The notes beneath the pieces were generated by a model. The model saw only the letters and a list, made by a program, of their open reading frames with translations. It made no database searches and had not been told where the DNA came from. This document shows positions 8,252 through 16,876 of a stretch of 64,000 bases of DNA, in pieces; position 1 is the first letter of the stretch, and each line of letters begins with the position of its first letter. The position numbers were made by a program, and so were the translations under genes. The stretch comes from Nocardiopsis sp. CC223A (GTDB taxonomy: Bacteria; Actinomycetota; Actinomycetes; Streptosporangiales; Streptosporangiaceae). The stretch spans positions 52,652 through 116,651 of the forward strand of contig NZ_JASFDV010000010.1 of the NCBI RefSeq assembly GCF_030766825.1, written 5' to 3'.

Positions 8252-8746
8252 CTAGCGGGCGGCGCCGGCGAGGGTGCCGGTGACCATCTCGCCGTTGGTG
8301 ATGAGGTAGCAGACGATCTCGCGGTCGTCCATGGCGGTCCAGCCCTGCTCGATCGGCGTGAGAAGGCTGAAGTAGATCTCCGACTCCTCGTAGGCGATGC
8401 CGACGAACTCCTCGAACTCGGCCGTGCAGACCTCTTCGCCGGTGGCGTTCAGGGACTCGGTGCCCGGGTAGTCGCCCTCGGGCAGCACCTCGATGTGGTA
8501 GACCTCCGCGTCGTGCTCCTCGGCGCAGTCGACCGTCGGGATACCACTGACCTCTTCGCCGCTGAAGGAGGCGTTCATCTCGGCCTGGGTGAAGCAGTCG
8601 CCGACCTCAAGCTGGAAGACGTCGTCCTGGCCGCTCGCGGCACCCAGCAGGCCGGTCACCGCACCGCAGCCGGTGAGGGCCACCGCGGCGGTGCCGGCCA
8701 TCAGGGACAGGCCCAGTGCGCGGGGGAAGGAGGGGGAAAGCGACAT
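8252..8746 (-). CDS. Septum-formation domain lipoprotein (paralogue 2)
   Basis: 164 residues starting at the ATG at 8,746 (GGAGTGTCCCC precedes it). The lipoprotein signal ends LTGC. The mature part is one septum_form-like domain (VGDCFTQAEMN, IPTVDCAEEHDAEVYHIEVLPEGDYPG, CTAEFEEFVGIAYEESEIYFSLLTPIEQGWTAMDDREIVCYL). It aligns along its whole length with the gene downstream but lacks the Pro/Thr/Glu linker, so this pair is a local duplication with linker gain or loss. It has its own U-tract terminator. Confidence 0.85.
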   Translation of the reverse strand: MSLSPSFPRALGLSLMAGTAAVALTGCGAVTGLLGAASGQDDVFQLEVGDCFTQAEMNASFSGEEVSGIPTVDCAEEHDAEVYHIEVLPEGDYPGTESLNATGEEVCTAEFEEFVGIAYEESEIYFSLLTPIEQGWTAMDDREIVCYLITNGEMVTGTLAGAAR

Positions 8747-8988
8747 GGGGACACTCCGGAGGATGTGGTGTGTTAGGGGAAGGGCCGGCCCGAAACGGCG
8801 GCGAGACAACATTTCACCAGGTGGGGGCCGGTGTCAATCCGTTTGTGGGAGATGCCCGGAGAGGGTGGGGTCCGGCGGGTCCGGCCGGCCTGCTTCCTTC
8901 GGGCCCGTGGGGGATGCGGTACAGCACAGCACGGGGTCACGACATTTCCCGTGTCCCCCGGGAGCGGGGTCCGGGACCCCGGGGATAC

Positions 8989-9023
8989 GGGAAGGCCCCC
9001 GGTCCGTGACCGGGGGCCTTCCC
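8989..9023 (-). terminator. Terminator after first tRNA-Lys
   Basis: A perfect 16-bp stem (8,989-9,004 with 9,008-9,023) closed by a 3-nt loop, starting 7 nt after the tRNA 3' end on the minus strand. Confidence 0.85.
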
Positions 9024-9029
9024 GCAGTG

Positions 9030-9102
<73 letters not shown>

Positions 9103-9232
9103 TGGTCGTCCATGCGCGGTCGGCGCCGCGCTGCGACCTGGTCGATCCTACCTGATCCACCGGAGGCCGTCGCGCCGCCAGGGCCGTGATCCGGGCCACC
9201 GCGACGCGGCCGGAGGGCCGCGACGTGATCGA

Positions 9233-9263
9233 CCCCGGTGGAAGGTCACACCTTCTGCCGGGG
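9233..9263 (-). terminator. Terminator after second tRNA-Lys
   Basis: Imperfect stem (CCCCGG-GGAAGGT against ACCTTC-CCGGGG, one internal bulge) 10 nt beyond the 3' end of the upstream tRNA copy. Confidence 0.7.
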
Positions 9264-9273
9264 CCGTTCGCCG

Positions 9274-9346
<73 letters not shown>

Positions 9347-9455
9347 CAGTCGTATCCGGGGACCGGGCCCTGTGGGCCGTGCTCCCCGCGACGTCGTTAA
9401 CTCTAGCAGGACTCACGGAGTGGTCGCGAACCGTTTGTCCGGCCCCCCACGCGGG

Positions 9456-9641
9456 TCAGGAGAAGGCCAGGACCAGCGCGACGACGACCGCGACGGCCGC
9501 GATCACACCGACGCCCGCGAGGACGAGCGGCAGGACGGGGCGGCGCTCGGGCGCCTCCGGTTCGGGGTTCTCATCGACGAAACGCTGGAAGTGCTGTGTG
9601 GCCCCGGCGGGGTCCTGATTCGGATCGTTGTTCTGTGTCAT
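9456..9641 (-). CDS. Small single-TM protein, function unknown
   Basis: 61 residues from the ATG at 9,641. A polar N-terminal half (MTQNNDPNQDPAGATQHFQRFVDENPEPEAPERR) leads into one TM segment (VLPLVLAGVGVIAAVAVVVALVLAFS) that ends at the C-terminus, so it is a tail-anchored-like protein with its N-terminus in the cytoplasm. The frame is open 15 codons further upstream without a convincing ribosome-binding site. No family recognised. It lies upstream of the tRNA-Lys genes on the same strand. Confidence 0.6.
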   Translation of the reverse strand: MTQNNDPNQDPAGATQHFQRFVDENPEPEAPERRPVLPLVLAGVGVIAAVAVVVALVLAFS

Positions 9642-10045
9642 GGGATCGACACTAGCGACTCGTGTGACCCGTGAGCACCGCTGCAAACGAATTCGGGCTA
9701 CATCACAGGTCCCCGCGACCGTTCACTTCGGTGAAAGGCGAACGTAAGAGGTCACCGCCAGACTCGTCACCGGCGGGCCGGAACGACCGGTACTTCCCCG
9801 CGGCCGCGACGGCCCTCCCGGGCCCGGCGCGCGAGTGCGCGGTCACACCGCGCACGGGCCGTGTGCCGGGTCCGTCCGCGCCGCTCCCCCGGCCGCACCG
9901 GCCGCCGCCCCCCTGCGGCTTCCCCACCTCATCCGGGAAACCCGAGGTCCGCGGGCTTCGGTACTTGCCGCGGAGCCGACCGCTTGGAATCCTGGAATCT
10001 CCCGCTTTTTCCCTTCCGCGCGTTGACTCTGCACCAAGACCGAAA
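9642..10045. other. Intergenic region upstream of the RpiR-type gene
   Basis: About 400 bp without a credible gene; the open frames here are Arg/Pro/Gly-rich shadows. It contains a small hairpin with a UUCG loop (9,722-9,735) and a TTGACT box at 10,023-10,028 that could be the -35 element of the regulator promoter. Confidence 0.5.
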
Positions 10046-10056
10046 GAAACTTTCCT
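10046..10056. promoter_or_regulatory. Half-operator GAAACTTTCCT in the regulator leader
   Basis: Eleven consecutive bases match the core of the 5,349-5,377 palindrome. It begins 18 nt after a TTGACT -35-like box and ends 2 nt before the ATG of the RpiR-type gene, so a bound repressor would cover the promoter or the start codon. The opposite arm is degenerate here (GAAAGAAA). Confidence 0.5.
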
Positions 10057-10058
10057 CC

Positions 10059-11027
10059 ATGGCGCACATTCCGAAGCCCACGGAAGGCCGAGTGGAATCA
10101 GGGATCCCACAGGTCCCCACCACCGTGCTCCGCATCCGTTCGCTGCTGCCCTCGCTGGCACCGGCCGAACGACGGGTCGCCCAGCGCATCATCGACGACC
10201 CGGAGCGGGCGGCGGCCTCCTCCATCACACAACTGGCGAAGGACTGCGCGACCTCCGAGGCCACGGTCATCCGCTTCTGCCGGACCATCGACTTCAGCGG
10301 GTACCGGGAGCTGCGCCTGGCGCTGGCCACCGAGGCCGGGCAGGCCCGCGGGGCCCGCACCACCGGGGCGCCCGAACCCGACGGGGACATCAACCCCGAC
10401 GACACCCTGGTGACCGTGGTCCAGAAGATCGCCTACACCGACGCCCGCGCGGTCGAGGAGACCGGCGCGGCCCTGGACGTCGAGGTGCTGCGCACCGTCA
10501 TCGACACGATGGCGTCCGCCCGGCGGATCGACGTCTACGGAGTGGGGGCCAGCGCGTTCGTGGGCGCCGACCTCCAGCAGAAGCTGCACCGGATCGGACT
10601 CGCCTCGTTCGCCTGGTCGGACGCGCACGTGATGCTCACCAGCGCGGCCCTGCTGGACGAGCGCGACGTGGCCATCGGCATCTCGCACAGCGGCTCCACC
10701 ATCGACACCGTGCAGGCGCTGACCGAGGCCGGGCGCCGGGGCGCGCGTACCGTGGCCATCACCAACTTCCCGCGCTCGGCCATCGGGTTCGCCGACCACG
10801 TGCTGACCACCGCGGCCCGGGAGACCACCTTCCGGTCCGGGGCGACCGCCAGCAGACTGGCCCAGCTGACCGTGGTGGACTGCTTGTTCGTGGGGCTGGC
10901 CCAGAGCCGGTACGCCGACAGCAGGGCGGCCCTGGAGACCACCGCCGAGGCGGTGCGGGGACTGCGCATCAACGACGACCGCAAACGTCGCCGGGGCCGG
11001 CCCGACGACAGGACCACCGACGAGTGA
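10059..11027 (+). CDS. RpiR-family transcriptional regulator (MurR-like, HTH + SIS)
   Basis: 322 residues from the ATG at 10,059. The N-terminal HTH_6 domain (about residues 20-95) contains AERRVAQRIIDDPERAAASSITQLAKDCATSEATVIRFCRTIDFSGYRELRLAL. The SIS sugar-phosphate domain follows (DVYGVGASAFVGADLQQKLHRIG and GISHSGSTIDTVQALTEAG). Such regulators sense phosphosugars. The next gene is murQ, so MurNAc-6-phosphate is the natural candidate effector, as for E. coli MurR. A longer frame from 9,861 adds 66 Arg/Pro-rich residues and is rejected. The C-terminal tail is Arg-rich. Confidence 0.88.
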   Translation: MAHIPKPTEGRVESGIPQVPTTVLRIRSLLPSLAPAERRVAQRIIDDPERAAASSITQLAKDCATSEATVIRFCRTIDFSGYRELRLALATEAGQARGARTTGAPEPDGDINPDDTLVTVVQKIAYTDARAVEETGAALDVEVLRTVIDTMASARRIDVYGVGASAFVGADLQQKLHRIGLASFAWSDAHVMLTSAALLDERDVAIGISHSGSTIDTVQALTEAGRRGARTVAITNFPRSAIGFADHVLTTAARETTFRSGATASRLAQLTVVDCLFVGLAQSRYADSRAALETTAEAVRGLRINDDRKRRRGRPDDRTTDE

Positions 11028-11089
11028 CCGTGAGGACATACGGCCGGACGGGTGACCGTGAGACCGTGACCTCATAGGACGCGGCCCCG

Positions 11090-11156
11090 CCCCCGAAGGG
11101 CGCCGGGCACGGCGGAGGAGAGGCCGTCGGCCGCAGGCCGGCCCTTCGGGGCGGGT
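11090..11156. terminator. Intercistronic hairpin between regulator and murQ
   Basis: An inverted repeat (CCGCCCCCGAAGGGC near 11,090-11,104 and GCCCTTCGGGGCGG at 11,142-11,155, one bulge) encloses a smaller GGCCGTCGGCCGCAGGCCGGC fold. It could partially terminate or stabilise the upstream message. Confidence 0.5.
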
Positions 11157-11269
11157 GGTGGGCGACCGGCGGGCGGGGCAGAGGGCAGAAGCGGGTGCGG
11201 CCCCGGCGGCGGACCGGGGAGCGGACGGGAAAGGAACGGCAGCGGGTGCGGACCGAACAGGAGAGCGCT

Positions 11270-12229
11270 GTGGAGCACTACGGCGGGGAACCGCCCCCGG
11301 CCGACCCGTCGGCCCCCGGGGCGCCCCCGGGCGAGACGGTGATCGTGCGCGCCCCCACCGAGGCCCGCAACCCCCGCACTCTGGACATCGACCGGCTGTC
11401 GGTCCTGGAGGTCCTGCGCCGGATCAACGCCGAGGACGCCACCGTGCCCGCCGTGGTGGAGGCGGCCCTGCCGGAGCTGGCGCGGGCCGTCGAACTGGGG
11501 GTGGCCGCCCTGGAGAGGGGGGCGGCCATCCACTACTTCGGTGCGGGCACCTCCGGGCGCATCGCCGCCCAGGACGCCGCCGAGCTGCCGCCGACCTACG
11601 GGGTGCCGCCCGAGTGGGTGGTGTCCCACCACGCGGGCGGCGGTGCGGCCCTGGTCCGCGCCGTGGAGGGCATCGAGGACGACTGGGGGTCCGGGCGCTC
11701 GGACGCCTCGGGGCTGGCCCCCGGGTCGCTGGCGATCGGGCTGGCGGCCAGCGGCCGCACCCCGTACGTGGGCGGAGCGCTGGAGGCGGCCCGGGAGCGG
11801 TCCGCCGCGACCGTGCTCATCAGCGCCAACCCCCGGGCCCCGCTGGCGGACCGGGTGGACGTGCACGTGGGCATGGACACCGGCGCCGAGGTGATCGCCG
11901 GATCGACCCGGATGAAGGCGGGGACCGCCCAGAAACTGGCGCTGAACGCGTTCTCCACCGCCGTGATGGTGCGGATGGGGTACACCTACTCCAACCTCAT
12001 GGTGGGCGTGGACGCCTCCAACGGGAAGCTGCGCGGCCGGGTGGTGACGATCCTGGCCCAGGCGACCGACGCCGACGAGCAGACCTGCGCGCGGGCGCTG
12101 ACCGCCGCCGGGGGCGACACCCGCACGGCGCTGGTGTCGCTGCTGGCCGGAGTGCCGGCCGCCGCGGCCCGGGCGGCGTTGGCCCAGGCCCGCGGGCGGG
12201 TCCGGGACGCCCTGGCAGAGCTGTCCTGA
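11270..12229 (+). CDS. murQ: N-acetylmuramic acid 6-phosphate etherase
   Basis: 319 residues, typical MurQ length, from a GTG with AGGAG 6 nt upstream (alternative upstream starts at 11,195 and 11,246 add an Arg-rich tail). It converts MurNAc-6-P to GlcNAc-6-P plus D-lactate during cell-wall recycling in the cytoplasm. Signature motifs are PTEARNPRTLDIDRLS, YFGAGTSGRIAAQDAAELPPTYG, GIEDDW, GLAASGRTPYVGGAL and the second family signature GSTRMKAGTAQKLALNAFST, followed by MVGVDASNGKLRGR. It lies downstream of the RpiR-type regulator. The gene ends 1 nt before the end of the convergent DUF218 gene. Confidence 0.96.
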   Translation: MEHYGGEPPPADPSAPGAPPGETVIVRAPTEARNPRTLDIDRLSVLEVLRRINAEDATVPAVVEAALPELARAVELGVAALERGAAIHYFGAGTSGRIAAQDAAELPPTYGVPPEWVVSHHAGGGAALVRAVEGIEDDWGSGRSDASGLAPGSLAIGLAASGRTPYVGGALEAARERSAATVLISANPRAPLADRVDVHVGMDTGAEVIAGSTRMKAGTAQKLALNAFSTAVMVRMGYTYSNLMVGVDASNGKLRGRVVTILAQATDADEQTCARALTAAGGDTRTALVSLLAGVPAAAARAALAQARGRVRDALAELS

Positions 12230-12230
12230 G

Positions 12231-12974
12231 TCACTCCCCGTCTTCCCGGGCGGCGTCGAGGGCGTCGTCGACGGCGGTCTCGTAGCGGCCCAGGAAGGTG
12301 GGGTCGGGGCGGAACACCGCGGTGCCCAGGGCGGCCACCGCAGCGGGGACCTCCCGCGCCCAGCCGTAGCGGGTGGCCCAGACCCGTTCCCGGGCGGCGG
12401 CGTCGGCGACGCCGACCGTGTCGATGCCCGCCGCCCGGCACAGGCTCACCGCCCGGGGCAGGTGGAAGTCCTGGGTGACCACGGTCGCCTCGGTCACCCC
12501 GAACACCTCGCGGGCGCGCACGCACGACTCCCAGGTGGAGAACCCGGCGTAGTCGGCCGCGATGTGCTCGGCCGGGACGCCGGCGGCCACGAGGTGGTCG
12601 CGCATGGTGTCGGTCTCGTTGTAGTGCTCCACGCTGTTGTCGCCGCTCACCAGCACCACCTCGGCCTTGCCGGCGAAGTACAGGTCGGCGGCCAGCTCCA
12701 GCCGCCGGGCCAGCACCCGGGTGGGGAGCCCGTCGTCGCGCACCCCGGCGCCCAGGACCAGGGCCACCGGCCGCTCGGGCACGTCGGCGACGCTGGCGTG
12801 GCGGTACCCGGAGGTCCCGGCGACCACCCACACGAACGGGGCGAACGCCGCCACCAGGGCGAGGGCGAACAGCGGGAGCAGGAGGCGCCGGCGGCGGCGC
12901 GGCCGCTTCCCGGCGGTCGCGTCGGAGGTCTCGGCGGAGGAGCTCTCGGTGGAGGCTGCTTCGGAGGTCGTCAC
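12231..12974 (-). CDS. DUF218 (SanA/ElyC/YdcF-like) membrane-anchored protein, copy 1
   Basis: 247 residues from a GTG at 12,974. A Ser/Thr-rich cytoplasmic N-terminus and Arg cluster (RPRRRRR) precede one TM segment, then the DUF218 fold (VALVLGAGVRDDGLPTRVLARRLELAADLYFAGKAEVVLVSGDNSVEHYNETDTMRDHLVAAGVP, then VTQDFHLPRAVSLCRAAGIDTVGV). Relatives include SanA, linked to vancomycin tolerance, and ElyC, linked to envelope biogenesis; the enzymatic activity is undefined. A second copy is at 16,174-16,773. It is divergent from the DUF885 gene. Confidence 0.85.
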   Translation of the reverse strand: MTTSEAASTESSSAETSDATAGKRPRRRRRLLLPLFALALVAAFAPFVWVVAGTSGYRHASVADVPERPVALVLGAGVRDDGLPTRVLARRLELAADLYFAGKAEVVLVSGDNSVEHYNETDTMRDHLVAAGVPAEHIAADYAGFSTWESCVRAREVFGVTEATVVTQDFHLPRAVSLCRAAGIDTVGVADAAARERVWATRYGWAREVPAAVAALGTAVFRPDPTFLGRYETAVDDALDAAREDGE

Positions 12975-13058
12975 ACCCGGGAGACGAGTGGGAACGGCCC
13001 GGGGTTCCGCCCTTCGCGCACCGGCCGTCATCGGTGTGCGCGCGGTGGCGGGCGTCAC

Positions 13059-13064
13059 TAGGGT
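13059..13064 (+). promoter_or_regulatory. Putative -10 element of a leaderless DUF885 transcript
   Basis: TAGGGT ends 7 nt before the ATG at 13,072, the spacing expected when transcription starts on the A of the start codon, a common arrangement in actinomycetes. No separate ribosome-binding site is needed or clearly present. Confidence 0.45.
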
Positions 13065-13071
13065 CGGGGGC

Positions 13072-14637
13072 ATGTCACACCCCGAGAACCACGAACTCCC
13101 GCCCCGGCTGCGGGCCCTGGCCGACCTCATGCCCGGCGCCATGCGCGACGGAGCGGGCATGCACGAGTACGACGGCCGCATCGCCGACCTCTCCCCCGCG
13201 GGTGTCGAGGCCGCCCTGGAGACGCTGGGCGGCGCGGCTCTTGAGGATCCCCACGACGAGGCGCACCTGGCCGCGTTCGAGGCCGAGGCCCGGTATGCGC
13301 TGGGCGAGGCGCTACAGCACCGTGCCAACCCCCTGTACCACCTCGGGGAGCTCGACATCTCCGGCTACGACCGGGACTACGCCCCCGAGGCCGAGCGCCG
13401 CGAGGCCCGCGACGCCCACCTGGCGCAGTGGCCGCTCGGAGTGGACAACGCGATCGCCGCCCTGGACCGGATTCCCGCCCCGGTGGCGCGTTCCCTGGTC
13501 GGCGCCGTACGCGGGCTGGCCGAGGGGCTGCCCGAGGACGTGCCCGCCCGGCTGCGCGAGACCGCGCTGGCCGCGCACGCCCGCCTGGTCGCCCATGTGG
13601 AGCGGGCCGCCGAGGAGGGGCCCGAGGACGCCTCGCTGGGCGCCGAGGGGCTGGCCCGGCTGATGGGCACCGGGGAGGCCCTGGCGGTCGACCCCGAGGA
13701 GCTGGCGGAGCGGGCGCGGACCGAGCGCGACCGGCTGCGGGCGCGGCTGGCCGGGGCGGTCGGCCGGATCGCGCCCGGCGGGGACGTCATGACGGCGGTC
13801 CGGGAGCTGACCGCACAGGGCCCGAACGGCGACGAGGTGCTCGACGCCGCCCGCCGCTGGACGGAGCTGGCGCTGGAGTTCACCGCCGAGCGCGGCCTGG
13901 CTCCCTACGGCGACGGCGAGTGCCGGGTGGACCTGTCCCCGCCCGCCCACCGCTGGGCCACCGCGATGATGTCCTGGTCCGGGCCGTGGGAGGCGGACAC
14001 CCCGTCCTTCTACTACATCACGCCGCCCGACCCCGCCTGGGGCGAGGCGGAGACCGCCGAGTGGCTGGAGATGTTCAGCGACACGACGCTGCCCGCGGTG
14101 AGCGTGCACGAGGTGGCCCCCGGGCACTTCTCGCACGGGCGGGCGCTGCGGCGCGCCCCCGGCCCGGTGCGGCGGGCGCTGCACTCGATGGCGTTCGCCG
14201 AGGGCTGGGCGCACTACGTCGAGGAGATGATGCTGGAGGAGGGCTTCGGGGCCTACGCCGCCGAGCGCTCCGGCGTCCGGGGGTGGACCGCCGACCACTA
14301 CGAGGTGGGTGTGTGGGTGGAGGCCCTCATCCGGGTGACCCGGCTGTCGGTGGCCATCGGCATGCACACCGGGGCCATGACGGTGGAGGAGGCGGCGGCG
14401 CTGTTCTCCGAGGACACCCCGCTACAGGGCCCGGCGGCGCTGTCGGAGGCGCGGCGGGCCACGTTCGACCCCACGTACGGCCGGTACACGTGGGGCAAGC
14501 TGGAGATCCTGCGGCTGCGCGAGCAGGCCCGCGGGCTCTGGGGGGCGGAGTTCTCCCTGGGCCGGTTCCACCGGGCCCTGCTGGACCTGGGCTCCCCACC
14601 GCTCGGGCTGATCGGCGCCGCTCTCGAACAGGGTTAG
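13072..14637 (+). CDS. DUF885 family metallopeptidase-like protein
   Basis: 521 residues, normal for the family, from the ATG at 13,072 (upstream open frame to 12,637 is antisense to the DUF218 gene). The zinc-site signature HEVAPGHFSH starts at His346-Glu347 and is followed by FAEGWAHYVEEMM, the conserved downstream Glu region of M3/M32-like DUF885 proteins. No signal peptide is present, so it is cytoplasmic. Substrates of the family are unknown; peptides are likely. The N-terminal half is helical with few motifs. Confidence 0.85.
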   Translation: MSHPENHELPPRLRALADLMPGAMRDGAGMHEYDGRIADLSPAGVEAALETLGGAALEDPHDEAHLAAFEAEARYALGEALQHRANPLYHLGELDISGYDRDYAPEAERREARDAHLAQWPLGVDNAIAALDRIPAPVARSLVGAVRGLAEGLPEDVPARLRETALAAHARLVAHVERAAEEGPEDASLGAEGLARLMGTGEALAVDPEELAERARTERDRLRARLAGAVGRIAPGGDVMTAVRELTAQGPNGDEVLDAARRWTELALEFTAERGLAPYGDGECRVDLSPPAHRWATAMMSWSGPWEADTPSFYYITPPDPAWGEAETAEWLEMFSDTTLPAVSVHEVAPGHFSHGRALRRAPGPVRRALHSMAFAEGWAHYVEEMMLEEGFGAYAAERSGVRGWTADHYEVGVWVEALIRVTRLSVAIGMHTGAMTVEEAAALFSEDTPLQGPAALSEARRATFDPTYGRYTWGKLEILRLREQARGLWGAEFSLGRFHRALLDLGSPPLGLIGAALEQG

Positions 14638-14649
14638 CGGGCGGGGCCC

Positions 14650-14683
14650 GGCCCCGGGGACGGTCGCGGCCGTCCCCGGGGCC
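14650..14683. terminator. Bidirectional terminator between convergent genes
   Basis: A perfect 14-bp stem (14,650-14,663 with 14,670-14,683) and 6-nt loop, 12 nt after the DUF885 stop and 46 nt from the stop of the opposing gene. Confidence 0.8.
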
Positions 14684-14729
14684 GAACACGGCTCCGGTCC
14701 GCAGGGGTGCCCGCGGAACCGGGCGGGGG

Positions 14730-16154
14730 TCAGCGGCCGCCGCCGAACAGGCGGCCGAAGAGCCCGCCCTGCGGCGGCTCGGGGGCGGCGGGGGCGGACG
14801 GCTCCACCACCTCGGGCTCCAGCTCAACGCCCACCGAGGTGCGGAACTCCTCGGGGTCCTCCGGCAGCCCCCAGGCCGCCAGGACCTCCCGGAACCCCGC
14901 GTCCTCCCAGGCCTGGGCGGGCAGCTCGGCGATCGCCCACATCACCTTGAGGGTCTCCTCGTCGTACTCGGCGTTGAGGTGGTCCTCGGCGGTGGACCCC
15001 TGGGTGCGCGGGCCCAGGACCAGCTCCAGCCCGGCCGCGGTGACCAGGGCGCGCGAGTCCTCCTCGCCCTTGATCAGACCGGGCAGGATGTCCAGGCGCA
15101 GGCGGCGGGCGCGGTCGCCCGCCCGGCCCAGCGCCAGGAAGCCCAGGACCTGCGGCGAGCGCTCGCCGCAGTGCGGCCACGACTCGTTGAACAGGCCCTC
15201 GTAGCCGCTGGTGGTGCCGCCGCCGCGGCCGATCCGGCGCAGCGCCTCGCGCGGGGTGTTGCGGCCGTGGATCATCACCATCGCCACCGACGCGGCGAAG
15301 GAGTTGTACAGGTTGCCGCCGGCCATCTGGTGGGTGAGGGCGACGGTGAGGTCGATGTCGTCCGGTCCGGCCAGCGCGCCCAGCGCGAACAGCTCCGCGG
15401 GCAGCGGATCGGAGCCGCCGACCAGGGCCTGGTCCATCATGTCGCGCAGGCTGGAGGGCGCCTGGCGGGCGGGGCGCAGGTCCTTGGCGAGCAGGATCTG
15501 GGAGGCGCCGGTGATGCCCGCGACGATCCGGTCGGCGTCGGGGGTGAGGAAGGCGAGCAGGTAGGAGGCCCACTCCCCGGCCCGGTCCATGCCGCCGCGG
15601 TTCTCCGCGCCCTTGAGCAGTTCCAGCAGGTCCGGGACGCGGGCGCGGATCGCCTCGAAGGTGTCCAGCTCGGCCTGGAGCAGGGCCGGGCCGTCGGGCA
15701 GTTCCAGGACGTCGAGCCGGTTGCGCATCCGGCGCCGCTGCTGCTCGTCGGGGGCCTCCTCCACCCAGGACCGGTACTGCTCGATGACCTTCCCGATGTC
15801 GGTGGAGGTGATCCAGGCCACCTCGTCGCGCCACTGCGCGAGGTCGCGGGGCTCGGGGAACAGGTCCTCGGCGTGCGCGGAGACCAGTTCCAGCAGCAGG
15901 CTCAGCGGGCGCCACCGGTCGGTGGCGGGGGTCTGCTCGGAGCAGGCGGCGTCGACGAGGAAGTCCACCGCTCTGGGGGCCGCCCGGTGGCCGGGGGCGG
16001 GGAACTCGATGATGTCGTGCAGTTCGGACAGGGCGGTGTCGCTGCCGGTGACCCCGGCCAGCAGGGAGGCGATGCGCTCGCCGCCCTCCGGGGCCAGGGC
16101 CGTCCAGTCCACGCTGTCGGGGTCGGCGTGCGCGTCGTTCGGGGTCGCGTTCAT
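14730..16154 (-). CDS. Uncharacterised helical protein with Gly/Phe-rich C-terminus
   Basis: 474 residues, no signal peptide or TM. The sequence is Leu/Ala-rich with regularly spaced helices, for example FLVDAACSEQTPATDRWRPLSLLLELVSAHAEDLF, ELFALGALAGPDDIDLTVALTHQ and SRALVTAAGLELVLG, suggesting a HEAT/ARM-like repeat fold. It ends in a Pro-rich linker and the tail GGLFGRLFGGGR, whose Phe/Leu-Gly pattern could bind a membrane or partner. I do not recognise the family. It starts 19 nt after the stop of the second DUF218 gene on the same strand, so the two are probably co-transcribed. Confidence 0.8.
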   Translation of the reverse strand: MNATPNDAHADPDSVDWTALAPEGGERIASLLAGVTGSDTALSELHDIIEFPAPGHRAAPRAVDFLVDAACSEQTPATDRWRPLSLLLELVSAHAEDLFPEPRDLAQWRDEVAWITSTDIGKVIEQYRSWVEEAPDEQQRRRMRNRLDVLELPDGPALLQAELDTFEAIRARVPDLLELLKGAENRGGMDRAGEWASYLLAFLTPDADRIVAGITGASQILLAKDLRPARQAPSSLRDMMDQALVGGSDPLPAELFALGALAGPDDIDLTVALTHQMAGGNLYNSFAASVAMVMIHGRNTPREALRRIGRGGGTTSGYEGLFNESWPHCGERSPQVLGFLALGRAGDRARRLRLDILPGLIKGEEDSRALVTAAGLELVLGPRTQGSTAEDHLNAEYDEETLKVMWAIAELPAQAWEDAGFREVLAAWGLPEDPEEFRTSVGVELEPEVVEPSAPAAPEPPQGGLFGRLFGGGR

Positions 16155-16173
16155 GCCCCCCAGTATCGCGGGA

Positions 16174-16773
16174 TCAGGGGCCGGTCCGGGCGGGGGCGGG
16201 CCGCAGGACGGCGTCGCGCAGGGCCTTGACGGCGGCCCCGGCCTCGCGGGCGTACCCGATGACGGTGGAGCGGCGGCGGGCGCCCATGCTGGGGTCGCCC
16301 ACGCCGACGGCGTCGATCCCGGCGGCCCGGGCCAGGGCGACGGTGCGGGGCAGGTGGAACGACTGGGTGACCATGGTGGCGGCGCGGACCCCGAACAGGT
16401 CGCGGACCCGCACGCAGGTGTCCCAGGTGCGGTAGCCGTGCGGGTCGGCGTCGATCCGGTCCGCCGCGACCCCGTGGGCGACGAGGTAGGCGGCCATGGT
16501 GTCGGTCTCCCGGCGCGATACCTCGCGGTTGTCGCCCGAGACGATGACGCGCTCCACCCTGCCCTCGGTGTACAGGCGCACGGCCAGGTCCAGGCGGCGG
16601 GCCAGCAGCGGCGAGGGGCCCTCGGCCCAGGCGGCCGCGCCCAGGACGACGGCGACCGGCCGGTGCGGGACGGTCTCCACCGTCCGGAGGCGCCCGGCGG
16701 AGGCGGCCGTCAGCCAGATGTAGGGGCTCAGCGCGACCGCGCACGCCCCGGCCGCCACGATCCACACCGACAC
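16174..16773 (-). CDS. DUF218 (SanA/ElyC/YdcF-like) protein, copy 2
   Basis: 199 residues with an N-terminal TM (VWIVAAGACAVALSPYIWLTAASA) and then the DUF218 domain (VAVVLGAAAWAEGPSPLLARRLDLAVRLYTEGRVERVIVSGDNREVSRRETDTMAAYLV, then VTQSFHLPRTVALARAAGIDAVGVGDP). It matches copy 1 (12,231-12,974) over the whole domain (SGDN, ETDTM, VTQ-FHLPR) but has a much shorter N-terminus. The motif block around SGDN and ETDTM is probably the active centre. First gene of a likely two-gene unit with the helical protein downstream. Confidence 0.85.
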   Translation of the reverse strand: MSVWIVAAGACAVALSPYIWLTAASAGRLRTVETVPHRPVAVVLGAAAWAEGPSPLLARRLDLAVRLYTEGRVERVIVSGDNREVSRRETDTMAAYLVAHGVAADRIDADPHGYRTWDTCVRVRDLFGVRAATMVTQSFHLPRTVALARAAGIDAVGVGDPSMGARRRSTVIGYAREAGAAVKALRDAVLRPAPARTGP

Positions 16774-16876
16774 CGCTGTTCCCCCGTCCGTTCCGGCGCC
16801 CCCGCGCGGGGGCGCACCCCATGATGGCAGCCCGCGGGTCCCGGTGGCCCGGGCCGCGTGGTCCGGGCGGGGCCGG

